Shown: positions 10,956-18,988, numbered from the stretch's first letter. The stretch: 64,000 nt of DNA from Marifrigoribacter sp047730175 (GCF_047730175.1 NZ_CP159833.1:2418001-2482000); one strand, 5' to 3'. Translations and numbers: made by a program. Notes: generated by a model from the sequence alone, not told the origin.

Positions 10956-12656
10956 TTAATTCTTTAACAACTTAATTGTTGTTTTGGTGTTCTTATAATT
11001 TAATTCAGCAATATAAAGGCCATCTTTAAGTGCGATGCCATTTAATTGTATTTGATTTGAGTGTTCTATGACTTCAGCATACACCAATCTTCCTAGAAGG
11101 TCATATAATTTAAAATCCACTTCATCATTGAACGTATTATTCAAAAATAATGAATTATTAAAAGGATTAGGGTAGAGGCTTATATTTTCAGTAAGGTTAT
11201 TATCATTTGAACTTAAAATTGGAGTATTTCTGTAAAGTATCACTACATCAGCTAATTCATCAATTAATGTAATATCTAAAGCACCATCGTTATTTCTATC
11301 ATGAAAAACAGTACACGAACCTGCTATAATAGAAGGGTAGGTGATAGGATTGCTATATAACCCGTTTCCAATATTTTCATATAAGGTAAAAGAACCTGAA
11401 TAATTACTTGCCATAACATCTAAATCACCATCACCATCAAGATCTCCTAAATCTATCGCTAATGGAAATGAACCCACCGCATAATCCTGAGATAGATTAA
11501 AGTTTCCTAGCCCATCACTAAATAGTATTGAGACCGTGGGTGTATTTGAATTCGCAGTTGCAACATCTACAAAGCCATCTCCATTTACATCGCCTATGGC
11601 AATCATCCATGGTTGTCCATTAATAGTAGTGATATCCTGTGTTGTGAAATTACCTTCACCATCATTTAATAAAGAGGCTACAGCATTACCAGAATATCCA
11701 CCCACAATTAAATCTGTAAAACCATCCCCATTTAGATCAGTAGCCGCAATCGCTGTTTCTCCATTAATACCAACATCCATATGAGTTGCGGGATTAAAAT
11801 CTCCAGTACCATCATTTTCTAAAAAAGAAATAGTTCCAGAAACTCGATTAGCCGTTACAATATCTGCCCAACCATCGCCATTAAAATCTATGATGGTTAA
11901 TCCTCTAACTCCTGTTCCAACCGAATGACTTGTTTCAGCATCAAAAATACTCGAATCATTGCCCATAAAAATACTGGTCTGATTACTTTGAGTGCTTCCA
12001 ATAGCAAGATCTATCATTCCATCACGGTTAAAATCGGCACCTCCATTTGTACTTGGTTTGGTTGAAGCGGGCATTTCGATTAGCGTAAAAGTACCATCAT
12101 AATTTCCTGCTCCATCATTTAGAAGGATTCTAATATCTTCGGAATCTTCATTCACCACGATTAAATCTGAAAATTCATCATCGTTTACATCGCCTGCATA
12201 GGCACCATAACATTGTATAAATGTTTCACCATTTTGTCGCATTTCAATTTGCCCCATGTATTCTTGGTTCAATAATCCTGGTAAGGTCTTGATCCAATAT
12301 TCAAAACCATAACCATTCGTCAAGGGATTATTAATTAGACTTTCAACTTGATTGGTCAAACGTACACTGATCCACTCACCATAAAAGAAGGAACGGTCTG
12401 GGGTAAAAGTGACACTGGTACTTATATCATCAAAAATATAGGTTCCTTGCATAGGACCCGACCATCTACCAAATACCATGAAGGTATCTGCATTTAAGGA
12501 GGCTTCATTGATTTTTTGATTAAATGTAATGGTGATGGCATCCGTCGGGGTTGCTGATAAAGACTGAGTACTTGGGCTGATATCTGTGACCATTAAATCT
12601 TGACTAAATGCAAAGACGGAGTATAAACAAATAAAAAGGGATGTTAACTTTTTCAT
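10956..12656 (-). CDS. T9SS-secreted FG-GAP/VCBS repeat protein with Ig-like domain
   Basis: The 566-residue product has a signal peptide (to about 18). It then has an SbsA-type Ig-like domain (about 20-120; SPSTQSLSATPTDAITITFN), and a long run of FG-GAP/VCBS blades (about 145-460) with Ca2+-binding DxNxDG loops such as DFNRDGM, DFNGDGW, DLNGDGF, DVNGDGF and DLDGDGD. The last about 85 residues form a type A T9SS sorting domain (LYPNPF...GLYIAEL...KLLKN). It is probably exported and anchored at, or released from, the outer surface, as an adhesin-like seven-bladed propeller. It is the first gene of the minus-strand unit that continues into the channel gene. Confidence 0.9.
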   Translation of the reverse strand: MKKLTSLFICLYSVFAFSQDLMVTDISPSTQSLSATPTDAITITFNQKINEASLNADTFMVFGRWSGPMQGTYIFDDISTSVTFTPDRSFFYGEWISVRLTNQVESLINNPLTNGYGFEYWIKTLPGLLNQEYMGQIEMRQNGETFIQCYGAYAGDVNDDEFSDLIVVNEDSEDIRILLNDGAGNYDGTFTLIEMPASTKPSTNGGADFNRDGMIDLAIGSTQSNQTSIFMGNDSSIFDAETSHSVGTGVRGLTIIDFNGDGWADIVTANRVSGTISFLENDGTGDFNPATHMDVGINGETAIAATDLNGDGFTDLIVGGYSGNAVASLLNDGEGNFTTQDITTINGQPWMIAIGDVNGDGFVDVATANSNTPTVSILFSDGLGNFNLSQDYAVGSFPLAIDLGDLDGDGDLDVMASNYSGSFTLYENIGNGLYSNPITYPSIIAGSCTVFHDRNNDGALDITLIDELADVVILYRNTPILSSNDNNLTENISLYPNPFNNSLFLNNTFNDEVDFKLYDLLGRLVYAEVIEHSNQIQLNGIALKDGLYIAELNYKNTKTTIKLLKN

Positions 12657-12698
12657 GATTTTTCTTTTTTGTTTAAAGTTACTGATTTTAGGGGAATA

Positions 12699-12728
12699 AA
12701 AAACCGCTTCGGAATGAGGCGGTTTTAT
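12699..12728 (-). terminator. Terminator downstream of the CoiA-like gene
   Basis: Arms AAAACCGC (12700-12707) and GCGGTTTT (12719-12726) form a strong stem with an 11-base loop, flanked by A/T runs. It lies about 32 bases after the CoiA-like stop codon and before the FG-GAP gene, so it separates the accessory array from the operon beyond. Confidence 0.75.
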
Positions 12729-12754
12729 TACTGTTTGACTACCGAAATAGCAAT

Positions 12755-12782
12755 TAATTATAGGCGGTGTTGGCTGTAGTAT
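12755..12782 (-). repeat. attC-like half-site at the low-coordinate end of the array
   Basis: Plus-strand AATTATAGGCGGTGTTGGCTG matches the closing half of other spacers in the array (compare AATTATATACGGTGTTAGGC at about 22058-22077). Its core pairs with the start of the CoiA unit (TGCCAAC at about 13476). The opening half is missing, so the array has been cut here. The last residues of the CoiA-like protein are read from it. Confidence 0.5.
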
Positions 12783-13456
12783 TTATAATTTCCTCCATAT
12801 TTCATAATAAATTTTTCTTTCGGAATGTAAGTTCCACGGATTTGCGATTCACCCATTCCTTCTGTAACCATAAAAAGAGAATCTATTCCTAAGTCAATAA
12901 AAACAGGACGTTGTACATTCAACCAGCTTTTACGCGGATATTTCCATTTAAAAAACTCTTCATTTTTTCCTTTTTCAGGTTTTGGTTCCATTATGAGTTT
13001 TATAAGTTCTTCTGGGTTGTTTTCTAATTCTTTGTATCGTTTATCATTCCAGTACTTTTGAATAATAAGATTTTTTTTGAACTTACCTCCATTTATTAAC
13101 CAAAGCATTCGTTCGCCGTAAAACTCTTCTCTTTCTTTTATTGTTTGTTTTTTAATTTGGGAATTCTGCAGTTCAATCACAACTTGTTTTTTGGTTAAAA
13201 CATCAGCGATATGTCTTTTTTTACCAATTTTAATTCCTATCTCAACATTTTCTTTGCCAAATGTCATTTTCCAATGGACGTGCCAAAAAGTTTCAGGTTC
13301 ATACCATGAATCACAGTTTTCAATGTTCATATGAGCCCAATGCCAAACATTTAAGTCACCGCATTTTGATATCACTTCTTCACCGCATAGGAGACATCTT
13401 CCTCGTGTTTTAGGGGTTGCTTTTATCTTTTTATTTTCAACTAAAGCCCATATCAT
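12758..13456 (-). CDS. CoiA-like nuclease family protein
   Basis: The 232-residue protein begins with a small metal-binding module (C21, C24, C32, then HWAH at 39-42), followed by a competence protein CoiA-like nuclease core. The core includes IADVLTKKQVVIELQNSQI at about 83-101, giving the D...E-x-Q arrangement (D85, E95, Q97) of a PD-(D/E)XK active site. CoiA promotes recombination of incoming DNA in competent Firmicutes; many Bacteroidota relatives are standalone accessory genes of unproven role, possibly defence or DNA processing. It is the only gene of its cassette, and its last few residues run into the attC-like half-site. A terminator follows. Confidence 0.75.
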   Translation of the reverse strand: MIWALVENKKIKATPKTRGRCLLCGEEVISKCGDLNVWHWAHMNIENCDSWYEPETFWHVHWKMTFGKENVEIGIKIGKKRHIADVLTKKQVVIELQNSQIKKQTIKEREEFYGERMLWLINGGKFKKNLIIQKYWNDKRYKELENNPEELIKLIMEPKPEKGKNEEFFKWKYPRKSWLNVQRPVFIDLGIDSLFMVTEGMGESQIRGTYIPKEKFIMKYGGNYKYYSQHRL

Positions 13457-13472
13457 AATATCTCAAACCTAT

Positions 13473-13547
13473 TACTGCCAACGTTCCGTGTATGGTGTCG
13501 TAGCATCCCGCAGGGTGCTATGCACTATAAACATTGTTAGTGGTAGT
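13473..13547 (-). repeat. attC-like site 1
   Basis: A compact 75-bp imperfect palindrome. It opens with ACTGCCAACGTT and closes with AACATTGTTAGTGGTAGT on the plus strand. The inner arms GTAGCATCCC and GGGTGCTATGC pair almost perfectly, so it can fold as a bulged cruciform like a classical short attC. It separates the CoiA-like unit from the HEPN pair. Confidence 0.6.
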
Positions 13548-13548
13548 T

Positions 13549-14271
13549 TTAATTGTACTTTTGATACACATTCAATAGAAGTATTTCGATATGTGCTTCA
13601 ACCTTTTTTGGCCCAATTTTCAATGTGCTTGGATGACCACAACTGTTTCTAAGTTTTAAACAATTCTCTAATTCACCTTTCGTATTCTTACCCATAACTG
13701 AAATTCCTTCTAAAATTTGCAAAAAATCATATTCTTTCATTCTTGTTAATCCATCAATATTTGTAGCATTTTTCCATTTGGCATTTCGTCTTTTAGCCTC
13801 AGTATTAAATTCAGTCAATTTGTGATTAATTATGTATTCATACAAAAGAGAAATTGCTCCAATCCAAGAAAAAACAACTGATGACTTTAGAAGGTTGTAT
13901 TCTAGGCATTTAATAGCTTCGGAAATAAAATCTCTTACATAATTTGTCTTTACGTTATCCAATTCTTTCGCTAATTCAATCTGTGGTTTTATTAATGGCG
14001 ATTTTACGGTGTAATTATTCTCCTTTAAATATGCCTCACCTTTGGAGTTAATTATCCATCCATCTTTTAACTTAGATACTTTGCCCTTAAGAGCAGAAAG
14101 AACCATTGAAACATTCCATTTTTCAATATCTCTTATTCCGTTTGTCTTACCCAGAGTTTTTATTTCTTTCACGGTTTTAGGTAAAGAAATATTGTCAAAA
14201 AGAATTAACAAGACCTTAACCTTCCTACTAAGATCGGGATCGCATATAAATTCAGCAATTGATTTATCCAC
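13549..14271 (-). CDS. HEPN-like domain protein of a two-gene cassette
   Basis: The 240-residue protein starts with GTG at 14271, overlapping the preceding stop codon by 8 bases, so the two genes are translationally coupled. Residues about 15-85 look like a winged-helix segment (LLILFDNISLPKTVKEI...GWIINSKGEAYL). The helical C-terminal half carries R208-N-S-C-G-H213, the Rx4H motif of HEPN ribonuclease-type domains. HEPN proteins often act as RNase toxins or effectors in defence and toxin-antitoxin systems. I do not recognise a named family. The assignment rests on one motif and helical character, so an inert structural HEPN fold is also possible. Confidence 0.5.
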   Translation of the reverse strand: MDKSIAEFICDPDLSRKVKVLLILFDNISLPKTVKEIKTLGKTNGIRDIEKWNVSMVLSALKGKVSKLKDGWIINSKGEAYLKENNYTVKSPLIKPQIELAKELDNVKTNYVRDFISEAIKCLEYNLLKSSVVFSWIGAISLLYEYIINHKLTEFNTEAKRRNAKWKNATNIDGLTRMKEYDFLQILEGISVMGKNTKGELENCLKLRNSCGHPSTLKIGPKKVEAHIEILLLNVYQKYN

Positions 14272-14743
14272 CTAATTTATTTTTTAATTCCCCTTTCAGT
14301 TTAGCAGATAGTGCATAGTTATCCGTACTTCTTTCAATTAGTTTTTGAGATGAGATAAGAGTTCTTAGAGACTGTGTAAGATTTTTTCCAGCACTCTTAG
14401 AATAGTAATTTGAAGCTGTTTTCATTTCAGTAAGAATATCCTTTCTATTAAATGTTTCTGAACCATCAACTAAACACAGCTTTGCACAGGCAACGACTAC
14501 AAGGTCTGCAGCAGATTTTGAAGATAATTTTGCGGCAATAGTGTTAGACGACATTTTTAAATTTTGTCCTGAACTACTTGTTTCTTCTTCAATCTCATCC
14601 TCAGGTTCTTCTTTGTCTATGCTTATTCCCTTTAAGTCGATTAGCTTATCAATGAGGTTAGGAAGATCGTTTTTAAGGTATTCTTCATTTCCTTCATATT
14701 CGATTTCAATTGATCCTATCTTAATTTTAATCTTATGTTCCAT
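14264..14743 (-). CDS. Hypothetical partner of the HEPN-like protein
   Basis: This 159-residue protein is not one I recognise. Residues 1-38 alternate as short strands (HKIKIKIGSIEIEYEG) followed by a helix. An acidic, serine-rich linker lies at about 45-62 (EEPEDEIEEETSSSG). The last 90 residues are helical and could form an HTH-like fold (FNRKDILTEMKTASNYYSKSAGKNLTQSLRTLI). The tight overlap with the HEPN gene and sharing of one cassette suggest a functional pair, for example antitoxin/sensor plus effector; this is inference from context only. Confidence 0.55.
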   Translation of the reverse strand: MEHKIKIKIGSIEIEYEGNEEYLKNDLPNLIDKLIDLKGISIDKEEPEDEIEEETSSSGQNLKMSSNTIAAKLSSKSAADLVVVACAKLCLVDGSETFNRKDILTEMKTASNYYSKSAGKNLTQSLRTLISSQKLIERSTDNYALSAKLKGELKNKLGG

Positions 14744-14761
14744 ATTTATGTTTTAATTTTT

Positions 14762-14980
14762 ATTACCACTAACTGGTTATATCATTATATTGATGCACGT
14801 TTATCGGCTTGTGTTACTAGATATACATACTTTTTGTCCATTTTTATCTAATAAAAATCCCCACACCGTTCGCCAAAGGCAAATAGGAGTGGGGATAGAG
14901 TATAAAGGTACTAAAAATAGAGCTAGGTCTTTTATTTTTTTATCTTTTTTGCCATTTTAGTTATGCGTTGTTACCATACG
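14762..14980 (-). repeat. attC-like site 2 (long type A spacer, copy 1)
   Basis: A spacer of about 220 bp from ACCACTAACTGGTTATATC to TTATGCGTTGTTACC on the plus strand. The first about 140 bp differ from the copy at 25971-26115 by about two bases, and a third, more diverged copy lies at 16070-16277. It contains a hairpin (14857-14896) that would terminate minus-strand transcription. No gene is visible in it. Confidence 0.6.
14857..14896 (-). terminator. Hairpin terminator inside the type A spacer, copy 1
   Basis: Arms ATCCCCAC and GTGGGGAT enclose a smaller GCC/GGC stem. On the minus strand the hairpin is followed by TTTTTATT, as expected for a Rho-independent terminator downstream of the small membrane protein gene. 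Confidence 0.65.
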
Positions 14981-15050
14981 TTTTTTTAATTCCGTTCAGG
15001 TTGGTTTTTTTATTCAGAATTCGATTCCGCAAACTTGCTAAAAATCCGAT

Positions 15051-15200
15051 TTAATTTATCTGTTTGTTTTGGTTTTCAGTTTCCTTTACTCTTTTTATAT
15101 ATCCTGATTTTTTTCCAACAAAGAATCCTAAAAGGAAAATTCCAACAGGAACTAATAAAAGTAAAATTATCTGGAAAGGTCCAATCATTAATGATGTCAT
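15051..15200 (-). CDS. Small single-span membrane protein (49 aa)
   Basis: An ATG at 15200 opens a 49-codon frame ending TAA at 15051. The product has a short N-terminus (MTSLMIGPFQ), one strongly hydrophobic segment (about 10-28, rich in Leu, Ile, Val and Phe), then a basic polar tail (VGKKSGYIKRVKETENQNKQIN). It is the only plausible gene in its cassette, between attC-like sites at 14762-14980 and 15252-15394. Its function is unknown. It resembles tiny membrane proteins often placed in cassettes; a non-coding cassette is the alternative. Confidence 0.5.
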   Translation of the reverse strand: MTSLMIGPFQIILLLLVPVGIFLLGFFVGKKSGYIKRVKETENQNKQIN

Positions 15201-15251
15201 ATTTTGTCTTTTTAAATTAATTTATATTTTCTGTTCAGAGTTCTTTCGTCA

Positions 15252-15394
15252 ATGAATGCCAACGTCCTCGTATATAAAACGTAGCCGTTATTTGACATCG
15301 TTTTTTTCCGCACACGTATTATTTTACAGAAATGTAGGATTTTTAATATTGTTAACCAACTGGGCTATGTTTTATATGCGTTGTTAGTTGCTGG
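15252..15394 (-). repeat. attC-like site 3
   Basis: A spacer of about 143 bp with outer arms GCCAACGTCCTCGTATATAAAAC (split as GCCAAC, then GTATATAAAACGTAGCC) and GGCTATGTTTTATATGCG plus TTGTTAGTTGC. The arms TATATAAAACGTAGCC and GGCTATGTTTTATA are nearly complementary, so the site folds into a long hairpin with internal bulges. No gene is seen inside. Confidence 0.6.
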
Positions 15395-15396
15395 TG

Positions 15397-16023
15397 TTAA
15401 TTATTCAATATCTTGTCTTTTCCTTTTTGAAAATCATCTTCGGTGATTATTCCTTTTTCTTTAAGTTCATGTAATTTTGTTAGTTCTTCAGAAATATCAA
15501 AACCAGCAGAAGGTTTTTGTTCACCCATGGCCTTGGCTAAACTTTGAGCTTGTTCTTTTATTTGTTCTTGTTTATATCGTTCCTGATATTGAGTAATTGT
15601 GTCTTTTAAAACTTTTGGTCTTTCAACCATTTTATGCAATGTAGAACCAGATTCTGCAGCAGATTGAATTTGAACGTCGCCGTAATTAAAAATTCGTCCT
15701 AAGAGTGGTTGTCTATATGAAACATTGTTAATCTTATCCAATGGTGTTTCTTTCGTATTATTCGAAAACACACCATATTCATCTATTATTCTTAAATTAG
15801 TTACTGCCCATAAATTGGTATTTCTATCTAATACATTGTAGATAAGCCAAACAACTGGCAGCCCTACCACAATTAGGTAAAACTTCCCAAATTCAGAATA
15901 ATAATCAGACAGAAGAGCTATAATTAACATAAATAATGTCGCTATAATTGGATTTAAAAGTACAAACCAATGTTTTTTAATTGTCAAAATTACTTTTTCA
16001 TTTTTCTTTATTTGTGTTTTCAT
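15397..16023 (-). CDS. PH-domain membrane protein with C-terminal SHOCT motif
   Basis: The 208-residue protein has two membrane segments at about 22-65 and then a bacterial PH-like (YdbS/bPH2) domain, recognisable from NLWAVTNLRIIDEYGVFSNN, PLDKINNVSY and YGDVQIQSA. After a linker the C-terminus (about 175-205) is a SHOCT motif, EELTKLHELKEKGIITEDDF. Such proteins sit in the inner membrane; their role is not established, although SHOCT modules often support oligomerisation. It is the single gene of its cassette, whose two ends are GTTAGTTGC and its complement. Confidence 0.82.
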   Translation of the reverse strand: MKTQIKKNEKVILTIKKHWFVLLNPIIATLFMLIIALLSDYYSEFGKFYLIVVGLPVVWLIYNVLDRNTNLWAVTNLRIIDEYGVFSNNTKETPLDKINNVSYRQPLLGRIFNYGDVQIQSAAESGSTLHKMVERPKVLKDTITQYQERYKQEQIKEQAQSLAKAMGEQKPSAGFDISEELTKLHELKEKGIITEDDFQKGKDKILNN

Positions 16024-16065
16024 ATCAACTTCTTTATTGTAATTTTTGTATTTTGTTTTTTCTCA

Positions 16066-16404
16066 CTTGCAACTAACTGGTTATATCATTACCAAAGGTA
16101 CCGTTTATCGGCTAATATTAGTGGGATAAACGCACCTACTGTTCTTGTTTATAAAAAATCCCCACACCGTTCGCCAAAGGCAAATAGGAGTGGGGATAGA
16201 GGATAAAGGTACTAAAAATAGTGCTAGGTCTTTTATTTTTTTAACTTTTTTGTCATTTTAGTTATGCGTTGTTGTACGGCGTTTTATTCAGTAAATAATA
16301 ACCAAATAGAAAATCTGCGAGACACGAGCGAAGCGAATTGGCGTAAGCAATTTTCGTAAGTAGGGTAGAACTAGCAATGAATTTTATGCGGTGTTGGCAA
16401 ATCG
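16066..16404 (-). repeat. attC-like site 4, composite of type A and type C spacers
   Basis: The first about 210 bp (16070-16277) are type A copy 2, including the hairpin at 16158-16197. The rest (about 16290-16400) is the closing half of the type C spacer also found at 21965-22077 (CGCGAGACACGAGCGAAGCG-like core, then GTAAGTAGG and ACTAGCAATGAATT). The fusion suggests deletion or recombination between two spacers, losing a cassette. This stretch of about 380 bases holds no gene that I can see. Confidence 0.6.
16158..16197 (-). terminator. Hairpin terminator inside the type A spacer, copy 2
   Basis: The same ATCCCCAC/GTGGGGAT hairpin as at 14857-14896, with TTTTTTATAAAC following on the minus strand. 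It would stop transcription leaving the GNAT unit before the PH/SHOCT gene. Confidence 0.6.
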
Positions 16405-16407
16405 TTT

Positions 16408-16911
16408 TTATTCGGTTATCAATATTTTTTCCATTTTATAATCTTCAACAGAATGTCCATTCGGAAAAGAGTTTATAATAGATTCCACTATTTCAAATCC
16501 ATTTTTTAGATAAATGTCAATCGTTTTTTGATTTTGTCGGTTAACAATTAGCTCAATTCTTTCAATTCTGTTATTCGTTGCAAATCTGTTAACATATTCC
16601 AACGCTGTTTTTCCAATTTTTAGTCCACGAAACGATTCCAGAACATAGAGTTTGCTCAAAATTAGTTTTTCATTCAGTTTTTGAATTCCTAAATATCCAA
16701 CATTTTTAGAGTCAAAATTTAAGAGAAAATAACTATAATTTTCGTTTTTAATTTGGTTTCCAATTGCATTTTCCGATTGAAACTCTGTTAAAAAATAATC
16801 AGTATGTTCAGCAGGGATTATTGGGTCATAAACTTCGTGCAAAATTTGAGTCGCTAATTTTTCGATGATTTTAAATTCAGTCGTTTTCTCAGCTTTTTTA
16901 ATCTCAATCAT
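16408..16911 (-). CDS. GNAT family N-acetyltransferase
   Basis: This 167-residue protein carries the acetyl-CoA-binding region of GNAT enzymes: SYFLLNFDSKNVGYLGIQKL, then LYVLESFRGLKIGKTALEYV at about 90-110 (the R/Q-x-x-G-x-G/A loop, here RGLKIG), then IELIVNRQNQKTIDIYLKNGFEIV near the end. It transfers acetyl groups to an amine of unknown identity. I chose ATG at 16911 over TTG at 16923, because the latter lies in the attC-like core. It is the only gene of its cassette, whose ends GTTGGCAAAC and TTTGCCAAC match perfectly. Confidence 0.88.
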   Translation of the reverse strand: MIEIKKAEKTTEFKIIEKLATQILHEVYDPIIPAEHTDYFLTEFQSENAIGNQIKNENYSYFLLNFDSKNVGYLGIQKLNEKLILSKLYVLESFRGLKIGKTALEYVNRFATNNRIERIELIVNRQNQKTIDIYLKNGFEIVESIINSFPNGHSVEDYKMEKILITE

Positions 16912-16921
16912 AGTTTTTTTC

Positions 16922-17062
16922 AATGTTTGCCAACTTGTTCGTGTATGGTTAGTTGCGTTGGCTAGAACTAAGTTAGCAAATAAAACACAGATAGAAAGTC
17001 CGCGAGGACTTTCGTAAATTAGCTAAAACCAAGCAATAAATTATATACGGTGTTACCTACCG
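16922..17062 (-). repeat. attC-like site 5
   Basis: A spacer of about 140 bp from TTTGCCAACTTGTTCGTGTATGG to TTATATACGGTGTTACC. A shorter inner palindrome, GAAAGTCCGCGAGGACTTTC, lies at about 16996-17015. It is partly related to the type C spacers (GCAATAAATTATATACGGTG). Confidence 0.6.
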
Positions 17063-17090
17063 TATTTTTTTGATATTACCAGCTTCGAAA

Positions 17091-17918
17091 TCATTCCTCT
17101 TGATTAATATATTTTAACCCTTCGTACAAAGCTACTAATGGTACAGAGCGATGGTTTTCTTTTTCAAAATATTCTATTTCGACATTTTGAGGTTTATCCG
17201 ATTTCTTTGTTATTAAAGTATAGAGAGAGTCGTGTCTTTGTTTATTCCTTTCGTAATTAGTCTCTCCTTGATTGGCAGTAGCTATATAAAGCTTTTTATC
17301 TAATGATATTGAAGAAATAGAATCAACCTTGTTTTTCATCATCTCCTCATTCCACCAAATACTTGGGTCCATAGAAATGTAAGCATTGAATACGCTATTT
17401 TTATCCATATAGGAATTTAGTGTAAGTAGTCCTCCTAAAGAGTGTCCAACGAGAGTTCTAAACGGTTCTGTCTTATACTTTTTATCAATATAAGGTACTA
17501 GTTCTTTCTCAATGAAATTCAAAAAACTCTTTCCACCTCCCATATTATTAGGTCGTTTGGTCTTAATTTTTGTAACGGTAAAATCTCGTTCACGGTCAAT
17601 ATTCTCTATGGCTATAATAATACTTTCAGGTATTAAATTGTTTCGATTCCTATTGGAACTCATAAAATGTACTATTCCAGATGCTGTTTTAAAATGAGTA
17701 TATCCATCTAATAATATGATAATTGGATATTTTTTATCAACTTCAGATGAATGATTGTATGAATCAGGAAGACTTATTAAACAAGTTCTTTCTTCATCTA
17801 AAATATTAGATTTAATAACAAACTTACTTCCTATTATAATATCTGTTTCACTCTGTCCCAATGTGGTTTGTACTCCTGAAAGAAAAAAATATAAAATTAC
17901 AAATGTCAAATTTTTCAT
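17091..17918 (-). CDS. Exported alpha/beta hydrolase (esterase D-like)
   Basis: Starting at ATG 17918 gives a 275-residue protein with a signal peptide (to about residue 22, TTLGQ). An upstream non-ATG extension would read through the attC-like site and is rejected. The hydrolase shows IILLDGYT, the nucleophile elbow GHSLGG with Ser160, and ISMDPSIWW, all typical of the putative esterase family related to Enterobacter Fes and IroE and to human ESD. It probably cleaves a carboxylic ester in the periplasm. A paralogue with a TPR extension lies at 33221-34456. It is the single gene of its cassette (GTTACC ends). Confidence 0.86.
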   Translation of the reverse strand: MKNLTFVILYFFLSGVQTTLGQSETDIIIGSKFVIKSNILDEERTCLISLPDSYNHSSEVDKKYPIIILLDGYTHFKTASGIVHFMSSNRNRNNLIPESIIIAIENIDRERDFTVTKIKTKRPNNMGGGKSFLNFIEKELVPYIDKKYKTEPFRTLVGHSLGGLLTLNSYMDKNSVFNAYISMDPSIWWNEEMMKNKVDSISSISLDKKLYIATANQGETNYERNKQRHDSLYTLITKKSDKPQNVEIEYFEKENHRSVPLVALYEGLKYINQEE

Positions 17919-17932
17919 AGTTTGCTTTATAT

Positions 17933-18133
17933 GTTTGGTAACGGTTTTGTATATGGCTCGTAGCGTGCAAATTAGCAATAACTATTCGGTTAAGCACGAG
18001 CCGAATTTTTTAATTTTCTTATTATCTTTTTTTCTCAATAAGCCAAATTAAAAAATTTGGCGGACTTGCAAATATACCTTAATTTCGATTAAGCAACTAA
18101 CTAGCTATGAGCTATATACGTTGTTAGCAACTG
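17933..18133 (-). repeat. attC-like site 6
   Basis: A spacer of about 200 bp whose outer arms are GGTAACGGTTTTGTATATGG and CTATATACGTTGTTAGC, with GCTCGTAG pairing to CTATGAGC. An internal inverted repeat, AATTTTTTAATTTT / AAATTAAAAAATTTGG, fills the middle. It folds as a long bulged hairpin in the manner of an attC site. Confidence 0.6.
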
Positions 18134-18173
18134 TTTTTAATTGGTTTTGATTGTTACTATTTACTGATAATAA

Positions 18174-18854
18174 TTAAAATAATTGTTGAATCCAATCTCC
18201 AACTATACTATCTTGGTTTAAATACAATAATGTAACGCCTACTGTATCATAAAAACCATGTATTAGTATTGGTGCCATTAAATTATTCTTGTTTTTAGAG
18301 AAGATTAATGAAATACTAAAATGCCACAATGTTCCTCCTATAATTCCAATAAGACCTTGATATGCATGTGATGTACCAAAATATAATGAAACTATTATAG
18401 CCGCTAGTAGCCATGCCTTTTTAGAATCTCCCAATAATTTGGCCAACTCTTTCATATAGTAGCCTCTATATATAAATTCTTCTCCGAATGCAGCAAAAAT
18501 CCAAACAACAATCATTAAACTTATATACTCTGAGAAATTACCTCTGACATTATCAAAAGTTGAAATATCTATATCATCAATATACATTGCAAGGATTGAT
18601 TCAAAAATATAGAATCCAATTATAAGCAGTACCGTAATTCCAAGACTCCTCAAAACTGTAGCAAATGTTATTCTTTTTGCAAGTCCAAACCTTGACCAAT
18701 CGTATTTACTTCCCCAAAGTATCAATAAAGCAACTGATAAACCTGTAAAGAAATTAAAGTTCCTGTCAATAAAAATGGATAGCAAAACACCTATTATCAT
18801 TGTCAAAACCACGATATATGGTTTTGTTAAAAAATTAAAAACTTTAGTTTTCAT
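18174..18854 (-). CDS. CPBP family intramembrane glutamic endopeptidase
   Basis: The 226-residue polytopic membrane protein contains the CPBP (Rce1/Abi) motif EEFIYRGYY near residue 133 and the later FGTSHAYQG and IHGFYDTVG segments, which supply the conserved Glu and His residues. Such proteases cut within or near the membrane; in bacteria they may act in peptide maturation, bacteriocin immunity or defence. ATG at 18854 is preferred over a TTG 24 bases upstream. It belongs to a large unit that also holds a phosphoesterase and a two-component pair. Confidence 0.9.
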   Translation of the reverse strand: MKTKVFNFLTKPYIVVLTMIIGVLLSIFIDRNFNFFTGLSVALLILWGSKYDWSRFGLAKRITFATVLRSLGITVLLIIGFYIFESILAMYIDDIDISTFDNVRGNFSEYISLMIVVWIFAAFGEEFIYRGYYMKELAKLLGDSKKAWLLAAIIVSLYFGTSHAYQGLIGIIGGTLWHFSISLIFSKNKNNLMAPILIHGFYDTVGVTLLYLNQDSIVGDWIQQLF

Positions 18855-18878
18855 GTGTTTATATTTATTGTTTTTCAA

Positions 18879-18988
18879 AGGTCATACTTCGACAAGCTCA
18901 GCACAGGCATGCTGTTCGCAATTAATCATCCCCTTGGGTGTTAAAAATCCTTACATGCTCGTTTCATAATTAATATCTTTTCTGTGTT
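18879..18988. other. Intergenic stretch with a possible dispersed repeat
   Basis: The segment TACTTCGACAAGCTCAGCAC at about 18889-18908 looks like a fragment of the dispersed TTCGACAAGCTCAG-type repeat that I recall from flavobacterial genomes; only one copy is in this window. No gene is visible. Confidence 0.3.

Noticed and set aside
17919..17978. Upstream extension of the cassette esterase
   Set aside because: The extra residues are read from the attC-like site, and the ATG at 17918 gives a normal signal peptide.
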